A DNA stretch of 64,000 bases from Artocarpus heterophyllus (GCA_025403435.1 CM046335.1:5894103-5958102); one strand, 5' to 3'. Positions 40,620-54,246 are shown, counted from the stretch's first letter. The notes: generated from the letters alone by a model not told the origin. Numbers and translations are program-made.

Positions 40620-42640
40620 CCCCAGTATACAACTATCTTCAACCAATCACATGCTTTCGAGCCCATTTTTCAAAATGATGTCGGTTTTTTTTTTTTTTTT
40701 TATAAGAATAATTTTTGATAATAATGATAAGGATTTGTTGTCTAAGAAGCTTTCTATACAGAAAACTTACCGATATTCTTTTTTCATATTTGCTGAATCT
40801 CTTCCTGAAAATACCTCTGAAATGTTTTATATTTAAAGAATATTTGATGTTTTTACATTCATGCATGGGAAGTTATATAATTTATATCATTTCTTTTACT
40901 TTAAAGTATAATAAACTTATTTGCATTTTGAAATTTTTATTGCCTTTGAAAATAATTAAGAAATCCAATGAACATTAAAATGGTCAAGTGTTGATGTTAT
41001 AAGCATAACCTAACAGTAAAATCGCTCTCAACTCCCCTTAAAAATAAACGCTTCGAATCTTGAAAATGGTCAAATGTTTTTCCATAAGTAAATTTTCCTA
41101 AACTGACTGCCAAATTAAAAAAAAAAAAAAAAAAAAAGGTCCGACGGAAGTCAAGAAAAAAGAAGTTTAAATATGAAAAGTTAAGATTAAATAAAATTGA
41201 GGTCCCATAGCGCAAATTTCCAAAGGAAAGAAAAAAAAAAGAAAAAAGAAAGGAAACAATCCCAACTGCAGTCATCATCTAGAAACAACATAAAAAATAC
41301 GACACTAACATAGAAACGACAATAGTAAAAAGTAATAAATAAACGACTTAAAAATTAAAAAAAAAAAACACCAAGTAGATAAACGACAACAGTCTAGAAA
41401 CGACATCAAAAACAAAAATGGTGAAATGAAAACGACAACGGCTGAAAAGGACAATAACTTAAATAAACGACATAAAAATAAAAAGGATACCGAATAGAGA
41501 AACTGCAATACTATCGGACAAGAATATAAATAAAACGACAACAATGTAAACGAAATTTTTTTTAAGAAAATCAAAATAGAGGCACGCCAAATAGAAACGA
41601 CAATGAGCCTGAAAAAGAATAGAAACGACAATACTAGGAAAACGACATCAAATAAGAACAACAATCAAGAACTAATAGAAAAGTATCAGGCGTAGAAATT
41701 TTTAAAAGCTATTAATTAATAGGAATTTTTGAAAGTAATCACTAGTTCTCTGATTGAACTGTTTTAAATTTTGATGACTGAAGTGTCAAAATTGAAAGAA
41801 ATATTAGGAGCATAAAATTATGAAAATAAAAACTAGGATTCCGTCCTTACTTCATCTACAAAAAAAGAAAAAGGAAAAAAAAAAAGAGTAATTATCGAAT
41901 TTCATTGCTTTTTTTTTTTTATTATTTTAAGAACTAGACAAATTAAAGAAATTTTATTATTTAAAAAAAGTAAGCCGAAAAAAGACAAGACAAAAACATT
42001 TCATCGATGGATGGTTAAATAAAATAACCGCTAAAAATATTTTCAATCATATTTGGCTTCCGTAATTCTCTCCAGAAAAGGCCAAAAAGACAAAAAAACA
42101 AAAAAAAAAAAAAAAGTCTTCCATCTCATATTATTCTCTGCGTTTTCAATCTTCATCTCTTCCATCATCATACTTGCTCTCTGATTTTTTCTACCATTCT
42201 AAAACCCACATGAAATTGTAGCATTTTTGACCTTTATTTGAATCCCTGTGTAAAGGTACAATATATTTTATTTTTAATATTATTTTTATTTTTATTTTTA
42301 TTTTTTAATCTTGTCTAGTTTTGCGATCTTCTGTAATCGTATGTTGACGTTTCATTGGGTAGTTTAATAATATGCAGAAAGTTCTGCGGTCTTCTTCCTT
42401 TTGTGCAAAGAGTTCAACCCAAAAGCTTGAATCTTTAATTCGAGAAACCAACAAGAATAATAATCTGTTGTATAGAAAGATTATTATATGGAAATGTCAA
42501 GGATACAGAAACGACTTTATAACGCGAAATTTTAGGATTTTCAAATTCTAAATAGTGATAATATATGATGATCATGGGTATGTGATCTTTTCTCAATTTT
42601 TTTTTTTGGGTCAAAAAACAATTCTTCTAGGGTTATCTGT
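40620..42640. other. Intergenic DNA with a dense AAACGAC motif array
   Basis: No credible gene. Positions 41310-41646 contain ten AAACGAC motifs in about 330 bp of A-rich sequence, the reverse complement of the GTCGTTT motif at 29.6-31.9 kb. The 119-codon minus frame across it is a product of the low complexity. Poly-A/T tracts lie at 40686-40700, 41118-41138 and 42098-42114. The leader of the TBC gene probably starts near 42120. Confidence 0.5.
41310..41646 (-). repeat. Irregular AAACGAC/GTCGTTT motif array
   Basis: Ten exact AAACGAC copies spaced about 7-60 bp apart, usually followed by AACA, ATCA or TTAA. The surrounding sequence varies, so this is a dispersed short motif in A-rich DNA and not a clean satellite. 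Confidence 0.6.
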
Positions 42641-42730
42641 TTTAAGAGGCTGATGGTGATTTTCTCTGCTTTGATGATAGCCAAAGAGGAAAAGGAAAGT
42701 GATTGCTTTGGATGCTTTGGTTGTCAGAAA

Positions 42731-45700
42731 ATGGCAGGGCGCTTTATGAGGAAAGCTACCACAGCTGAGTTGGAGACTTTTTATCCAATTAGACCAGAAT
42801 ACCGTCAAGATGTCCCCAAAACTCGTTTTAAGCTCAAGGTACGCGTCTTGGATCATTTTTAATGCAAATGCTAATATCAACTGCATCAGAAGATATGTTA
42901 ATATTATTTATATTTCGATGTATAATACTATTTCAAATGCTATATGTACGTTTTATCATAATCATTAAACCAAGAAGATGTAAAAGTCCTAAAATAATTT
43001 GAAAATGTCCATGATGTGATGGTTGAATGAAAACTTCAATGCATATATCAATAGCAATTAAATGTTAAATTTTGGCGTAGGTTATTTTTTGATGTTAAAT
43101 TTACCACCAAGTATAAGTATAGTATATGTCAAATTTAGCATCAAAAATTGCATTACATTGAAGTGCGACTTTCATACTTAAATACTAAAGTTTTGGCACT
43201 GGCACACTAACTTGACATTGCATTGGAAATGCTTTTAGTCGCTTCGCTTCTTTTGATGCCATTTTTTCTTGGTTTTTATTTGTATTAACATAACTAAAAT
43301 TTTTACTCTTTCTTACCTGTAAGGGCTAGTTTTAACTTAATGGATATCTTTAGTTCTTGGGATGAGTATTTTGATAACAAAAAGTTGGGATTTCTTTTTT
43401 CTTTTTTCTTTTTTCAATGTGAAGACTTGTTAATTGAAACATGTGTGCTTTGAAAATATGAACTGTTGACAGGCAGGGAAAACCCTCAGCGCCAGAAGAT
43501 GGTTGGCGGCCTTCTCCCAGGATGGTCGTTTGGACATAGCTAGTGTGCTTAGAAGGATTCAACGAGGGGTAAACTTGTTGTGTTTTTGCATGTGTTTCTT
43601 TAGCTACACAATTGAGACCATAGACTATTGTTTTTGGCTGTTGAGTTCTTTAACTTAATTTTTTAAAAACTTTTTATATATATATATATTTTTTATGCCA
43701 GGGTGTTCATCCTTCCATCAAAGGGGTGGTCTGGGAATTCTTGTTAGGTTGTTATGATCCAAATAGCACCTTTGAAGAACGAGATATTCTCAGGCGGCAC
43801 CGGAGGTGAGATATTCGTTGGATTTTAAATTGATCTGTTAGGAGTATATTTCTCCTTTATAGTTCGTGCCTTATAGTTGTATATGATCTGCCATAGGTCC
43901 AAATTTTAGATTTTTTTTTTTTTGGGTATTAATTGGATTTAGGATCAAGTACATTTTATGAGAAGGTATAAAGTGTCTGTTATGTTATGCCCGATACTAA
44001 GTTGGATTTGAAGAGAGTTGCATGTGAAATGTACATCAATGCCTCAATGGTGGAAGACGTGGATTTGGAACGGCAGACCTTGCATTAGAAACTCTTTAAA
44101 TGCTTGTTTAATCTAAAAAGCTTGCTCTTCTCGCATGTCGGTAGTCTTTCTTTGTATAATTCCTGTGCATTTGGGTCCTGGACTTTTACCTTTTCTTAAT
44201 AGTTTGCTAATCTATGTAAGCAGAACAAGCTTGAAATGTTGTGTTTCCAGTGACAGCATATTTCTATCCCTCTTTTTCTTCTCTAATATCACATTTTACC
44301 ACTTTAGGGAGCAGTATTGCTCATTGAAAAATGAATGTCAAAATATGGTTCCAATTATTGGTAGTGGAAAGTTTGTTACAACACCCATAATAACCGATGA
44401 TGGCCAACCGATGGAAGAATCAACAAATGACTGTATGAGAGATAGCGGTGTTATGTCTACATCTTCTCTCAAGTCAGACAAAAAAGTGATTCAGTGGAAA
44501 CTTTCCTTACATCAAATTGGTACTTATGTGTTCAATAACCTCTTTCTTTTATTTCTTTCTATTTGTTATGTTTGCTTCGTTTTTGTACACATGACTGAAG
44601 TGATAAAATTTGGCTCTGTAGGTCTAGATGTTGTGCGAACAGACCGAGCGCTTGTCTTTTATGAGAGTGAAGCTAATCAGGCCAAACTTTGGGATATTCT
44701 TTCTGTTTATGCTTGGTTGGACAATGATATTGGTTATGTACAAGGTGAGTTTTCGTCAATCATCCTCTCAAAGTAGTAAGAGTTATGAGAAGACGATCAT
44801 GATTGGGCTCCTTTTGAACAGGAATGAATGATATATGCTCGCCGATGGTTATTCTTTTTGACGATGAAGCTGATGCATTTTGGTGTTTTGAACGTGCAAT
44901 GCGAAGGCTGGTATTTCTTTTATCTACAGTACTTTTCTCCCCTTCTGGATTTTAAGTTGGCATAGGGCCAAATTGCTATTTGTTTTTTTGGTATTCCTTG
45001 CCATGACTTTGTTATGAGCTATAGCTAACAATTCTAGTCTGGTAGTTTAATCACATGCTTGACCCTTTTCTGCCTGATAAGAGAATACATCCTCACGGTT
45101 GTAAATATTGAACCGAGCTATAGATACGAATGAACTCATTTCTTACATGATTGCAGCTTTTTATATACACTTTCTTATTGTAAAATTTAGACTCCTGCTT
45201 TGTTTTGATAACAGAGAGAAAATTTTAGGTCCAGCTCAACTTCGATAGGTGTGCAAGCTCAGTTGTGTACGCTCTCCCAAATAATCAAAGCTATAGATCC
45301 TAAACTTCATCAACACCTTGGTAATTGTTCCTGCTTCTATTTGCTGTGACGATTTCTCTAAAACTTCTATTGATTGGGAGGGAAGCTTAATTTATGAGAT
45401 AGCTTTAAGTTACTTTCATGACTACTTTGAATGAAAGTTTTTTAGAATTCCATGACATCCCAAAAATAAATATTTACGAGTATGTAGAATGAAATATATT
45501 GACAAGACATGGTGCATAAACTTGACAGAGGATCTGGATGGTGGGGAGTATTTGTTTGCGTTTCGCATGCTGATGGTACTTTTCAGGAGAGAGTTTTCCT
45601 TTGTTGATGCATTGTATCTATGGGAGGTAAGATGGAACTAGCATACGAACTCTCATTTTTACTCTAATGAGTTCTGTTTTTGTCAAGTGATACCTACTAA

Positions 45701-46477
45701 TTTGCAGTTGAGGCCTAGAAATTAAATAAACAAACAAAGACTATTGGTGTGATTTATTGGATCTTTGGTCTTGCTATACATTCATAATCTCAGTTTAGAC
45801 AAGTAACATAGATTGGTTTCAGTTGATATGGGCCATGGAGTACAATCCAAACATTTTCTCGTCATACGAGGAAGCGACCTCTGGTGATGGTTCAGATACC
45901 ATTACTGCATCTGAAATAAATGACAAAGTGCTAAAGCAGTGTGGCAAGTTCGAAAGGAAAAATGTAAAGGCTGGATCTTCGGAGCGCCATAGCGCACTTG
46001 CAGTTTTTCTTGTTGCAAGTGTTCTCGAGACCAAAAATAAGAAGCTTTTGAAGGAAGCAAAGGGTCTTGACGATGTCGTCCAGGTCCCTTTCTCTCTCTC
46101 CCCCTTAAACATTATAGTGACAATTCCGTTGTTGCTTGTTTGCATCTTTATTGAACTTTCAAGGGTCTACTTTGTCACAGATCTTAGGTGGAATAACTGG
46201 AAATCTCGACGTTAAAAAGGCATGCAACGAGGCACTAAAGATTCATAAGAAGTACCTAAGCAAGGTTTACATTTTAATCTGTCATATTTTTAATGCATCT
46301 TTACGTTTGCGAATGTGGAGTAAGATAATGCAAATTATTCCTAATGAATCGTTCCCATAAACATTTACTCAACATACTGGATAATGTGGTTCTTTTCGGA
46401 GTGAAGCTAGTAATAGTCTCGATATCTAAATGGCCTTTATGTTGAATTATTTTTGCATGCAGACCCTGAAGACGTAG
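42731..46477 (+). CDS. TBC-domain Rab GTPase-activating protein (GYP7-like)
   Basis: Eleven GT-AG coding exons encode about 431 aa: 42731-42838, 43473-43568, 43702-43805, 44308-44519, 44622-44744, 44822-44910, 45215-45320, 45529-45626, 45823-46083, 46181-46264, 46463-46477. The N-terminus has FYPIRPEYRQDVPKTRFKLK, then AGKTLSARRW and the TBC start GGVHPSIKGVVWEFLLGCYD. The dual catalytic fingers are present: IGLDVVRT (I173-x-x-D176-x-x-R179) and YVQ (Y212-Q214) in GYVQGMNDICSP. FAFRMLMVLFRREFSF and an ILGGITGNLDVKKACNEALK C-terminus complete the fold. Such proteins switch off Rab GTPases on endomembranes. The start is ambiguous: an in-frame ATG at 42653 would add 26 residues, and I chose 42731 because family similarity begins near there. 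The last exon encodes only TLKT and is less certain. Confidence 0.93.
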
Positions 46478-49400
46478 ATTCCTTGGGCTATTAAATGATG
46501 GTGAAGTCATATGTGACTGCTTCAATTTGCTAATCAAGCAGTACCAAATTTTCTCACTGTTTGGTTTTGTATTTATTAAATTATTCATGTCTCTTTCCTT
46601 TTTTTTTTTTTTACCGATAAGTTGAATGATTTTGATTTTTTTTTAACCATTTTTGTATAGATAATTTGGAATACAATTCATTTGCTTCATTTTTTGCCGC
46701 ATGCTTTTGTAAAGCCTTTCATCTTCCATCGAGAGAGATCTTTTTGGTGTTTTCCCCAAATTTTGGCTTTAGAACCACATAACTTGGCATTGTGCTTGTG
46801 TTTGTGTGGGTGCGAATAAAGTGAGGTTTCTTTGAGAGGGTCATAAATTCTTAAGCTAGTTTTTCTTTAATAATAACGTTACACGTACCATGTTTTGCGC
46901 GTACTAACATCATGGGCCAGAGTTTTTTAGGAGCTGCGTTTAGCTTCTTGTTTTCTGAAAATGTTTGAATGATCTGTTACTATACACACTTTATTAAAAA
47001 ATGACAGCTTTTACCCAAAAAAAAATCTCATCCGTTTCTTTGAAATTTTTGCTCTCAACCCTTGATTCAAAACCATCTCTAAACCCTAACACTAAGAACA
47101 AAAGTTTGAGAATCTTCCCCCATGGTTGCTGTCGGCAGCTCCACCCCTCGAGATGCCACTATCGTCGTCAACCTTATCGTTCTGCGCTCACCGCCGACGG
47201 GCCTCACTCTTCTGCACAATGATTATTGAACTCTTCGCTCATCCCTTCATGCTTGGCATCACCAGAAGCCGAGATTGTAGCATATAATATATCCTAAACC
47301 TTATGGAAGAAAATAGCATGTTCTTAGATATTCAAAAAAAAAAGATAGCACTTTGTTTTTTCCCCTCAAGATGTCTGAACCACCCTTCCTCTCTTTTTCT
47401 CTCGCATTGCCACCTGTCTTTTAATTTGAGGATACTTTGCAATATTTTTTAGGTCAAAATTAAAAATTGATAAAAGGTATAAATTTATATATCAAATTTA
47501 ATATGAAGGTATACATTCGATGAGATCAAAACCTGAAAATATAGTATTTAAATAAACTTAAAATATATGTTATAAAAAGGCAAAAAAAAAAAAAACCAAA
47601 AAACCATGCCCTTTAAATATTAATACAATGGTGTCACTATACATCTTTTCCTATTTATTTCCCATGTAGATGATAATGACCCTCAACATAAATTATCTTT
47701 GCCGTATAAAACATAATCTTATAAAGAGAAAAAGTTCAAAGCATTCTCATACAATTTTCCCACATTTGAACATGAAACTAAAATACATTTGAACACGATT
47801 AGACATTATTAAGGCTTGGAGAAATTTTAAAATAGGCCCTTTGAATAATTGCACTCGCATTTCTTTTCATGAGCCTTTTATATAGAAGAGGTAATTATCA
47901 ACTATGTTTGCTCTATACAATGTAGACTCAATTAGTTAAGGTTTTTGGCACTTATGTCTTCTAAAATTTGTTTTTTTGACAGTTCACCCTCCAATTTGCT
48001 AAATTGTTGCCTTGACTTATTTTACCGACTTTGCTCTAAATTTTGGTCGGATTTGAGGGATTAAAAGTTGGGAAATTGATGTATGAGATTGTTATATTAG
48101 AATTTGAATTAGGATTTTGAAATTTTTTTTTGTCATATTTGCTTTTCCATCCTGGATCACCTTGCAATAATTTAGCAAGTTGGTTTGAAATGGGAGGAAA
48201 AATAGCCAAAATTAAAGCTTACGTGGCAAGTTGTCCAATCAGAGGATGGATGTGTTAAACGCCCCAATTAGTTAGTGGTTGTATTGTTTTAAATTGATTT
48301 TTAAATACTTTTAAAAACTCTTCTGAGTGCTTCAATTATTTTTTTTTAAATCTTTATTTTTTTTCTCAAGCTTCTTAGTACGATATTTATATCTCATGAT
48401 AAGATATCTTATTACTAAAAATGTAAGTAACAAAAATCCAAACATAATATAAATTCTTAATAACAATGATAACCATGAATGTAATAGGACATTAATATAA
48501 TATTAAATAAAAAAACAATATCATGAGTTAAGGACAATATAATGAAATTAAGGATAAATAACTAAATATTGTATTCTTTTTTTTAGAACTCTCTACAAAA
48601 TAACCTTTTTTTTTTTTTTTTGGAAGAGAACATGATAAAGGACAAAGTAAACAGGAAATTATAAAGAAAAAATAAAATTTAATGCATACGCTAACAGTCT
48701 GGAAAAATCAAGTGATTTTCTTTTCTTTTGTTCTTCTTTTTCAAGTGAGCAACTATCCGAAAGATGATTACCAGACATTTGAAATGAAATATCAAATATG
48801 TCATAAAAGACAGTTGAAAAAATAAATAGTCATTTGTTAGGAGAAAAAAATGTTAAAAATTAATGCTAAGAAACAAACATCATTTAATACTAGTTCTCGA
48901 TTTATGAGTTTTACAGAATTTAACCAAGACCTAAAATATAGGATTTTATTTTATTTTTTAGAAAATAAAACTAATCAATATGATTAATATTTTGAGGTGT
49001 AAAAGTAATTAGTTAAGGGCTTCTAACAAAAGAATCTTAAGGTGTAAAGGTAATTAGTTAGTGGTCCTAATAATAAGAGGCCTTGACATAAGGACAGCCT
49101 TAGGCAGTTTTACCTTAATGGCTTTACCCTTGAGGCGGCATTCATTCATGGGAATTCTTTCTTTCTTTCTTTATTTCTTTCTTTTTTCTTTATTTTTATT
49201 TTTTTTCGTAGAGAAAGTTCATGGGAATTCGAAGGAATTGCATTCTGAATTCAACGTTATATGGGTTTGTAAATAAATCTTGACTCGGATTAAATTTTTT
49301 CCCTTAGAATTATAACCTTAAACACATTATTGTTTTGACCATGCAGAGGTTTTCTTCTTGTTTTCATTGTTTTTCAGGTCTGAGGGACACAATTTTCTGT

Positions 49401-49491
49401 GTCACGTCTTCGAAAGAAGGCTGTCCTCATAGACGGGCCTAATTATTGTTCATATATATAGTGCCAAACAATACTTGTAAATCTCATAGAA
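46478..49491. other. Intergenic DNA between the TBC and RIC genes
   Basis: No recognisable gene. A GC-richer patch at 47080-47260, with an AAACCCTAA leader-like motif and a 36-codon frame starting at 47122, may be a gene fragment, but I recognise no similarity. A TTTC microsatellite lies at 49157-49190. Confidence 0.4.
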
Positions 49492-50811
49492 ATGTCTAAC
49501 AACAATAAGATGAAGGGTTTGTTAAAGGGCCTAAGATACATCTCTCAAATATTTGGTACGTAAGTTTAAAACCGCACAATTTCTGTGCAAAAATGTGATT
49601 AAATTTAGAAGACATAATTTTTGTTTGGCATGCAGATAATGAAAAAGAACCAGAAATGCAGATTGGTTATCCCACAGATGTAAAGCATGTGGCCCACATA
49701 GGATGGGATGGTCCCTCTGTAAATTCTCCTAGCTGGGTAAATTTAAATTTTTGTTAAATTTTTGCAGTTTGAATTAAATTACTGAACGAATGATTGAAAT
49801 TTTGTGAATTGATGCATGCATGGATTTTTTTTTTCTTTTGCTTTAATAAATCTTTGATGACAAGTGTCTCTTGGTCCTCTTCTATGCAGATGAACGAATT
49901 TAAATCTCCAACGGCATATGCATCGGCACCTTTTAATCACAATGGGGACGCTACAGAAGGTCCTAATTCTCTCAAATGGGTCTCCGAAGGTAATTTCTTT
50001 TGTCTTTTTCATTTTTCCTTGGACAACGGTGATTGGAACTAAAAATATTTGGTTTGAAAACTACACATATAAAGGCTTTATATTATAGTTGTTGAGAACT
50101 TTATATTGTTTGCACAGAGGCTTAGTAATTTTTGAGATTATATTTGGTTTGAAAACTACACATATAAAGACTTTATATTATAGTTGTTGAGAACTTTATA
50201 TTATTTGTACAGAGGCTTAGTAATTTTTGAGATTAATAGATATATAAAGGTTGGCTTATTAATTAGTTTCTATCAGTATTTTCCATTGCACTATTTAATG
50301 TTATTATTTCTATTATCGACTATTAGACGCTACTCGGAGAAGTGGGCGGTTGCCAAATTCTCCGTCGCGGGACTTGCCGGAATTGCCTAAGGCATCGAGA
50401 CGCCAACAGTCAACTAGTGGTGCCAACAATGCAACAGCGTCTCCGGGCAGAGAAAAAGTGGAAAAGACGAGGCAACGGCGTTCTTCAAAGAATTCAAGTA
50501 AGGAAACGACGACGGATAGTCCAAGACAAAGCCGTCGATCCATGGATTCGAACTCAGGGGTCGAATCGCCGGCCCGAAACTTGCCTGAGATTCCCAAGAA
50601 AAACCGGCGGAAGAAGTCCAAAGATGGTGGAGGAAGCTCGTCAAGATCAAGATCGAAAGCACTAGCCTCGCCAAGCCATGATCAATTTATGGCAACATTC
50701 TCGGATCCTGGACCGGATTCGAAACCCGACAAGTCCAAGGGCAACGAGCTTGATTGTCAAAAGCTACCAGTGTTCGATGAAGCCGAGGAAATCAGGGGAC
50801 TAATTACATGA
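49492..50811 (+). CDS. RIC: ROP-interactive CRIB-motif (RIC) protein
   Basis: Four exons encode about 249 aa: 49492-49555, 49636-49736, 49890-49989, 50327-50811. The N-terminus [16 protein letters not shown] followed by DNEKEPEMQ is the hallmark start of the RIC1-like group. The CRIB motif [17 protein letters not shown] lies at residues 31-47 with the conserved H39 and H42. After PSWMNEFKSP the protein is basic, Ser/Pro-rich and low in complexity ([29 protein letters not shown]), without a catalytic domain. RIC proteins bind active ROP/RAC GTPases and steer cytoskeleton and polar growth. Two related motifs, RDLPELPK and RNLPEIPK, form an internal repeat. Intron 3 holds a 95-bp tandem duplication. 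Which RIC number this is cannot be decided by eye. Confidence 0.93.
50045..50236 (+). repeat. 95-bp tandem duplication in RIC intron 3
   Basis: Two copies in direct tandem, beginning ATATTTGGTTTG at 50045 and 50140. They differ by a few substitutions (for example AAAGGC/AAAGAC and TTGTTTGCAC/TTATTTGTAC). The unit contains the CATATAAA..TATATTATAG motif seen in MITE-like remnants elsewhere in the window. Confidence 0.85.
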
Positions 50812-53620
50812 AGTTCATGGCTAAATTACTTGTGTGTTGTCTTTAGTAGCTTTAGAAATTTTTTTTTTCCTTCTTTTAGTTAATAAACACAAAATTTTCT
50901 CTCATCTATTAAGCCTTTTATCGTTTTAACTCTTATTTTCTGCTTTTATTAGATAGTAGATAGATAGATGTGGGATGAGAAAGAAAAAAAAAATGAAATG
51001 AATAAACTATACAAATTAAACAAAAAAAAAAATGGCAAAAGGTATTCTTAGCTCAAATTGGAGAAGGGGCAGAAATTCATGCACTGAAATGGATTTCAAG
51101 GTAGAATTAAACAAGAAACAAAGAAATGCTATTTAACAAATGTTGTCTTAATTACACTTCTATTTTGATATATGGTCCGCGGGTTTCATGCAAATATAAG
51201 CAACCTCTTATGTAAATTGAATGCAAATTGAGCTATCAAAAATATCTATATTGTATGTACAAATACTTTCCAGTCTAGACTAGAGCTATATATCCTTGTA
51301 CACAAAAAGGAATTGCTTATTGCTATCTTGATTATTCGCAATCAATAGTCCAAAATCATGTAATGGACAAAAGCATAACTAGATTATATACATATATATA
51401 TATATAGACACATCTATATAAGTGTAGTTTTAATATCAAATCTAAATATTTAATATATATAACTAAATATATGATTCGCTATCATTTAATATTTTTTATC
51501 GATATTTTAATATCTTTGATTGATAAGAAAAAAAAAAGATATTTATTTTTCATACCCTCTATTTCCCTTTATTTTAGGTTAATTCAAAAACTATATCTTC
51601 GATTTTTTGAGCTCATCGAATGTATACTTTTAAATTAAATTTAATACACAAATATGTATCTTATCTTAATCAATAGTTGATTTTGACCTTAAATTGATCA
51701 AATTATCTTGATACATAAAGAACAAAATTAAAACTTTCAAAAAATAAGGAAAATCAAAAACAAACAAAAAGCACACAAAACACTCATTTTTTAGAGTATT
51801 TTTATTTAATACATTTTTTAAGTAAAAAACTTTAGTATAATTTTTTTAAGTTCTCTTATTTTTTTAATTTGAGGGTATTTTGGATAATTTTTAAGGTCAA
51901 AGTTGAAGATTGACAAAAAAATGTATAATTTTGTTTATTAAAGCTTCATTTGACAACCTACTTAAAACTTATTAGTTACAAATGCTACAATGTAAGGATC
52001 TTGCTTGCTATAATATAAAGTAAAAATTTGCTATAGTATAAAGCTCTCACATGCTATGATGTTTTGATTTCAACTTATAGTTTCAACTATATTTTGCAAA
52101 CACCCTATAATCAATTTTTCGTGAAGCCATATTTTTTTGGTTGAATTTCATCAAGCCATTTTATGAGCTCAATCGGTAGCTGCAAGGGGAAAAAAAAGAT
52201 TATTTGGTTTGTATACATGTATTAAATGATCAACCCAAAATGTTAATTTTCAGATTTTGTTTGGTTAAGCTGTGATATATATATATTTTTTGTGGTAGTG
52301 ATTCACACCCTCCAGTTTTCAAAAAACATCACAAGCGGCAAGAGTCTTTTAACACTGACAGCTGCGTTCACCGAACTCGAGCCGCTTGCTTAAGCATAAC
52401 AAGCATAACAGTCCCCTGCCAACTAGGTGTTGGTAGCTGTGATATATTTTTGAATCTAACATAATCATTATTTAATACAATGGTTAAAGGCCATACCTAA
52501 TTTAACCTTACAGTCAAAATGCAAATTCTCCTACACTTTAAAAAGAAATGTTAGAATATTGATCAGCATAACACAAATGAATTTCCAAACATATCAAAAA
52601 TTTACTTTGCCAAGGTTAGTAACTATTTTTCCATTGTCATTTTTTTATCTCATTGATTTGGATACGAAACAAAAATGTTACCATTCAATTTGAAAGCCAT
52701 ACTTAAACAAACAAGATCAACAGGCAAAGAAAAATCAAAATGCGTCAAAGAGTGAACTACCAAATTGCCCAAACGAAAAACATGGCAATATAAACAAAAC
52801 ATAGCCAAATCTAGTCATCATCAATAACAACTATATCACCGAAAAGAGAAGAGAAGAAGAATTATTAATAGCCACAAGAACCACGTTAACTTGGCATCAT
52901 CTTGATAAACATCATCCTAACATTTACCAAACTTATAATGCGATAATAAATTTTAAAAGAAAATATGTAAACTGTCTCGCCTGTAACGATATGCTTGGTC
53001 TTGGATCAATATTTATCAAAGATGCTTTTTTTTTTTTTTTGGTGAGAATATCGAAGATGCCTTAATACTTGTTCAGACCAATGAGATACTGGACAATGGC
53101 ACGGGACCCCGACACCCATAGAAAAAGCTCTTTTTTTTCTTTTTCTTTTTATTTATTTTTTCATGTTGAGTGCCTGATGAGATCAAATATCATTTTTTTA
53201 ATCTAATAATAAATATAAATTTTTTATGGTAAAAACTTTCCCTTAACTATTAGTAAGAACTGTGACTCTTTCAAACAAGCAAAAAATACTGTTAAATTAT
53301 TTTTAATGAAGTTTTATATGATATACGAGTGGAGATGTAAAAAATTCAACACTGCGAAACTAATGTAATTTACAAATCAGTCCATTAGAAATCCCGATAT
53401 AAATTAATCTTAAAAACTCTATTTTTTCTGAGGAAAAAAAAAAAAACTCTTTACCTGTTATCTTTTTAGGAGAAGTCTGCACCTAGTGGATGTTGAGTTG
53501 GATGACTTTTAGACAACTGTGAAGCAGTTATTGCATACGTAACTGTTGGTTTCGTATTGACAGGCTGGAGTCCTAAGCCAAGTATTATTAATTTGGAGAT
53601 CGGGTTAAAAATAGGGCGTT
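50812..53620. other. AT-rich intergenic DNA
   Basis: No credible gene. It contains MITE-like fragments near 51975-52095 (CTATAATATAAAG / CTATAGTATAAAGCTCTCACATGCTA), and a small GC-richer patch at 52300-52440 with an AAGCGGC...GCCGCTT inverted pair that I cannot identify. A TA tract lies near 51388-51404. Confidence 0.4.
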
Positions 53621-53625
53621 TCTAT

Positions 53626-53815
53626 TTGTCTCAATTGGGCAATAGTTCGGTCCTCTCATAACAGTGAGCCTCATCAAGTGGATCCTACATTGTCTCAATT
53701 GGGCAATAGTTCGGTCCTCTCATAACAGTGAGCCTCATCAAGTGGATCCTACAGTGAAACCCATCCGGTGGGGCCCACTGTTGTGAGAGGACCGGGCTAC
53801 TGTCCAATCTGGAGA
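53626..53815. mobile_element. Foldback element with duplicated left arm
   Basis: A 64-bp unit starting TTGTCTCAATTGGGCAATAG is repeated in tandem (53626-53689 and 53690-53753) with almost no change. The following 60 bp contains the arm in reverse complement: TTGTGAGAGGACCGGGCTAC and GTCCAAT pair with ATTGGGCAATAG and CGGTCCTCTCATAA. The whole reads as a non-coding MITE-like hairpin in which one arm has been duplicated. Confidence 0.6.
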
Positions 53816-54246
53816 AAAAAAGTTTTTCTTAAAAATAAAACTGTCTTGAATAAAGTAGTTACAATGCGAATAAAATATGATAAGTCTTTCTTAAATAATA
53901 AGATACATAAAAGTAAAAAAATTGGTGAATCAAATAACAATAATATGCATAAGGTGTTTGTAAAATATGATTAAAATTAAAATTTTTAAACTGAAAATTA
54001 TAAAATGTGCAAAATTTATACTATTGCAACTAAAAATTTTGGTTAAAATTGATTTTAATAAACCTTTTTAAAACTCCGTCCAAGTAAATTGGTAACTGAT
54101 CGATATTTGACAAGTGATCGAGAAAAAAATTTTTAGTTGCTCATTCAGAATTGTCTCAAATGGTTGTTAAAAAGTCATCTCATAATTGCATTTTGATAAG
54201 ACCATTGTCCCATATGTAATTCTTCGTAAGGCAACATTTTGATTAG

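Noticed and set aside
40997..41664. Minus-strand ORFs of 93 and 119 codons rich in Phe/Leu
   Set aside because: Translation of poly-T and of the GTCGTTT array; composition alone keeps the frame open.
47122..47232. Possible small gene or gene fragment with an AAACCCTAA leader motif
   Set aside because: The short frame has no recognisable product and no splice continuation that I could support.
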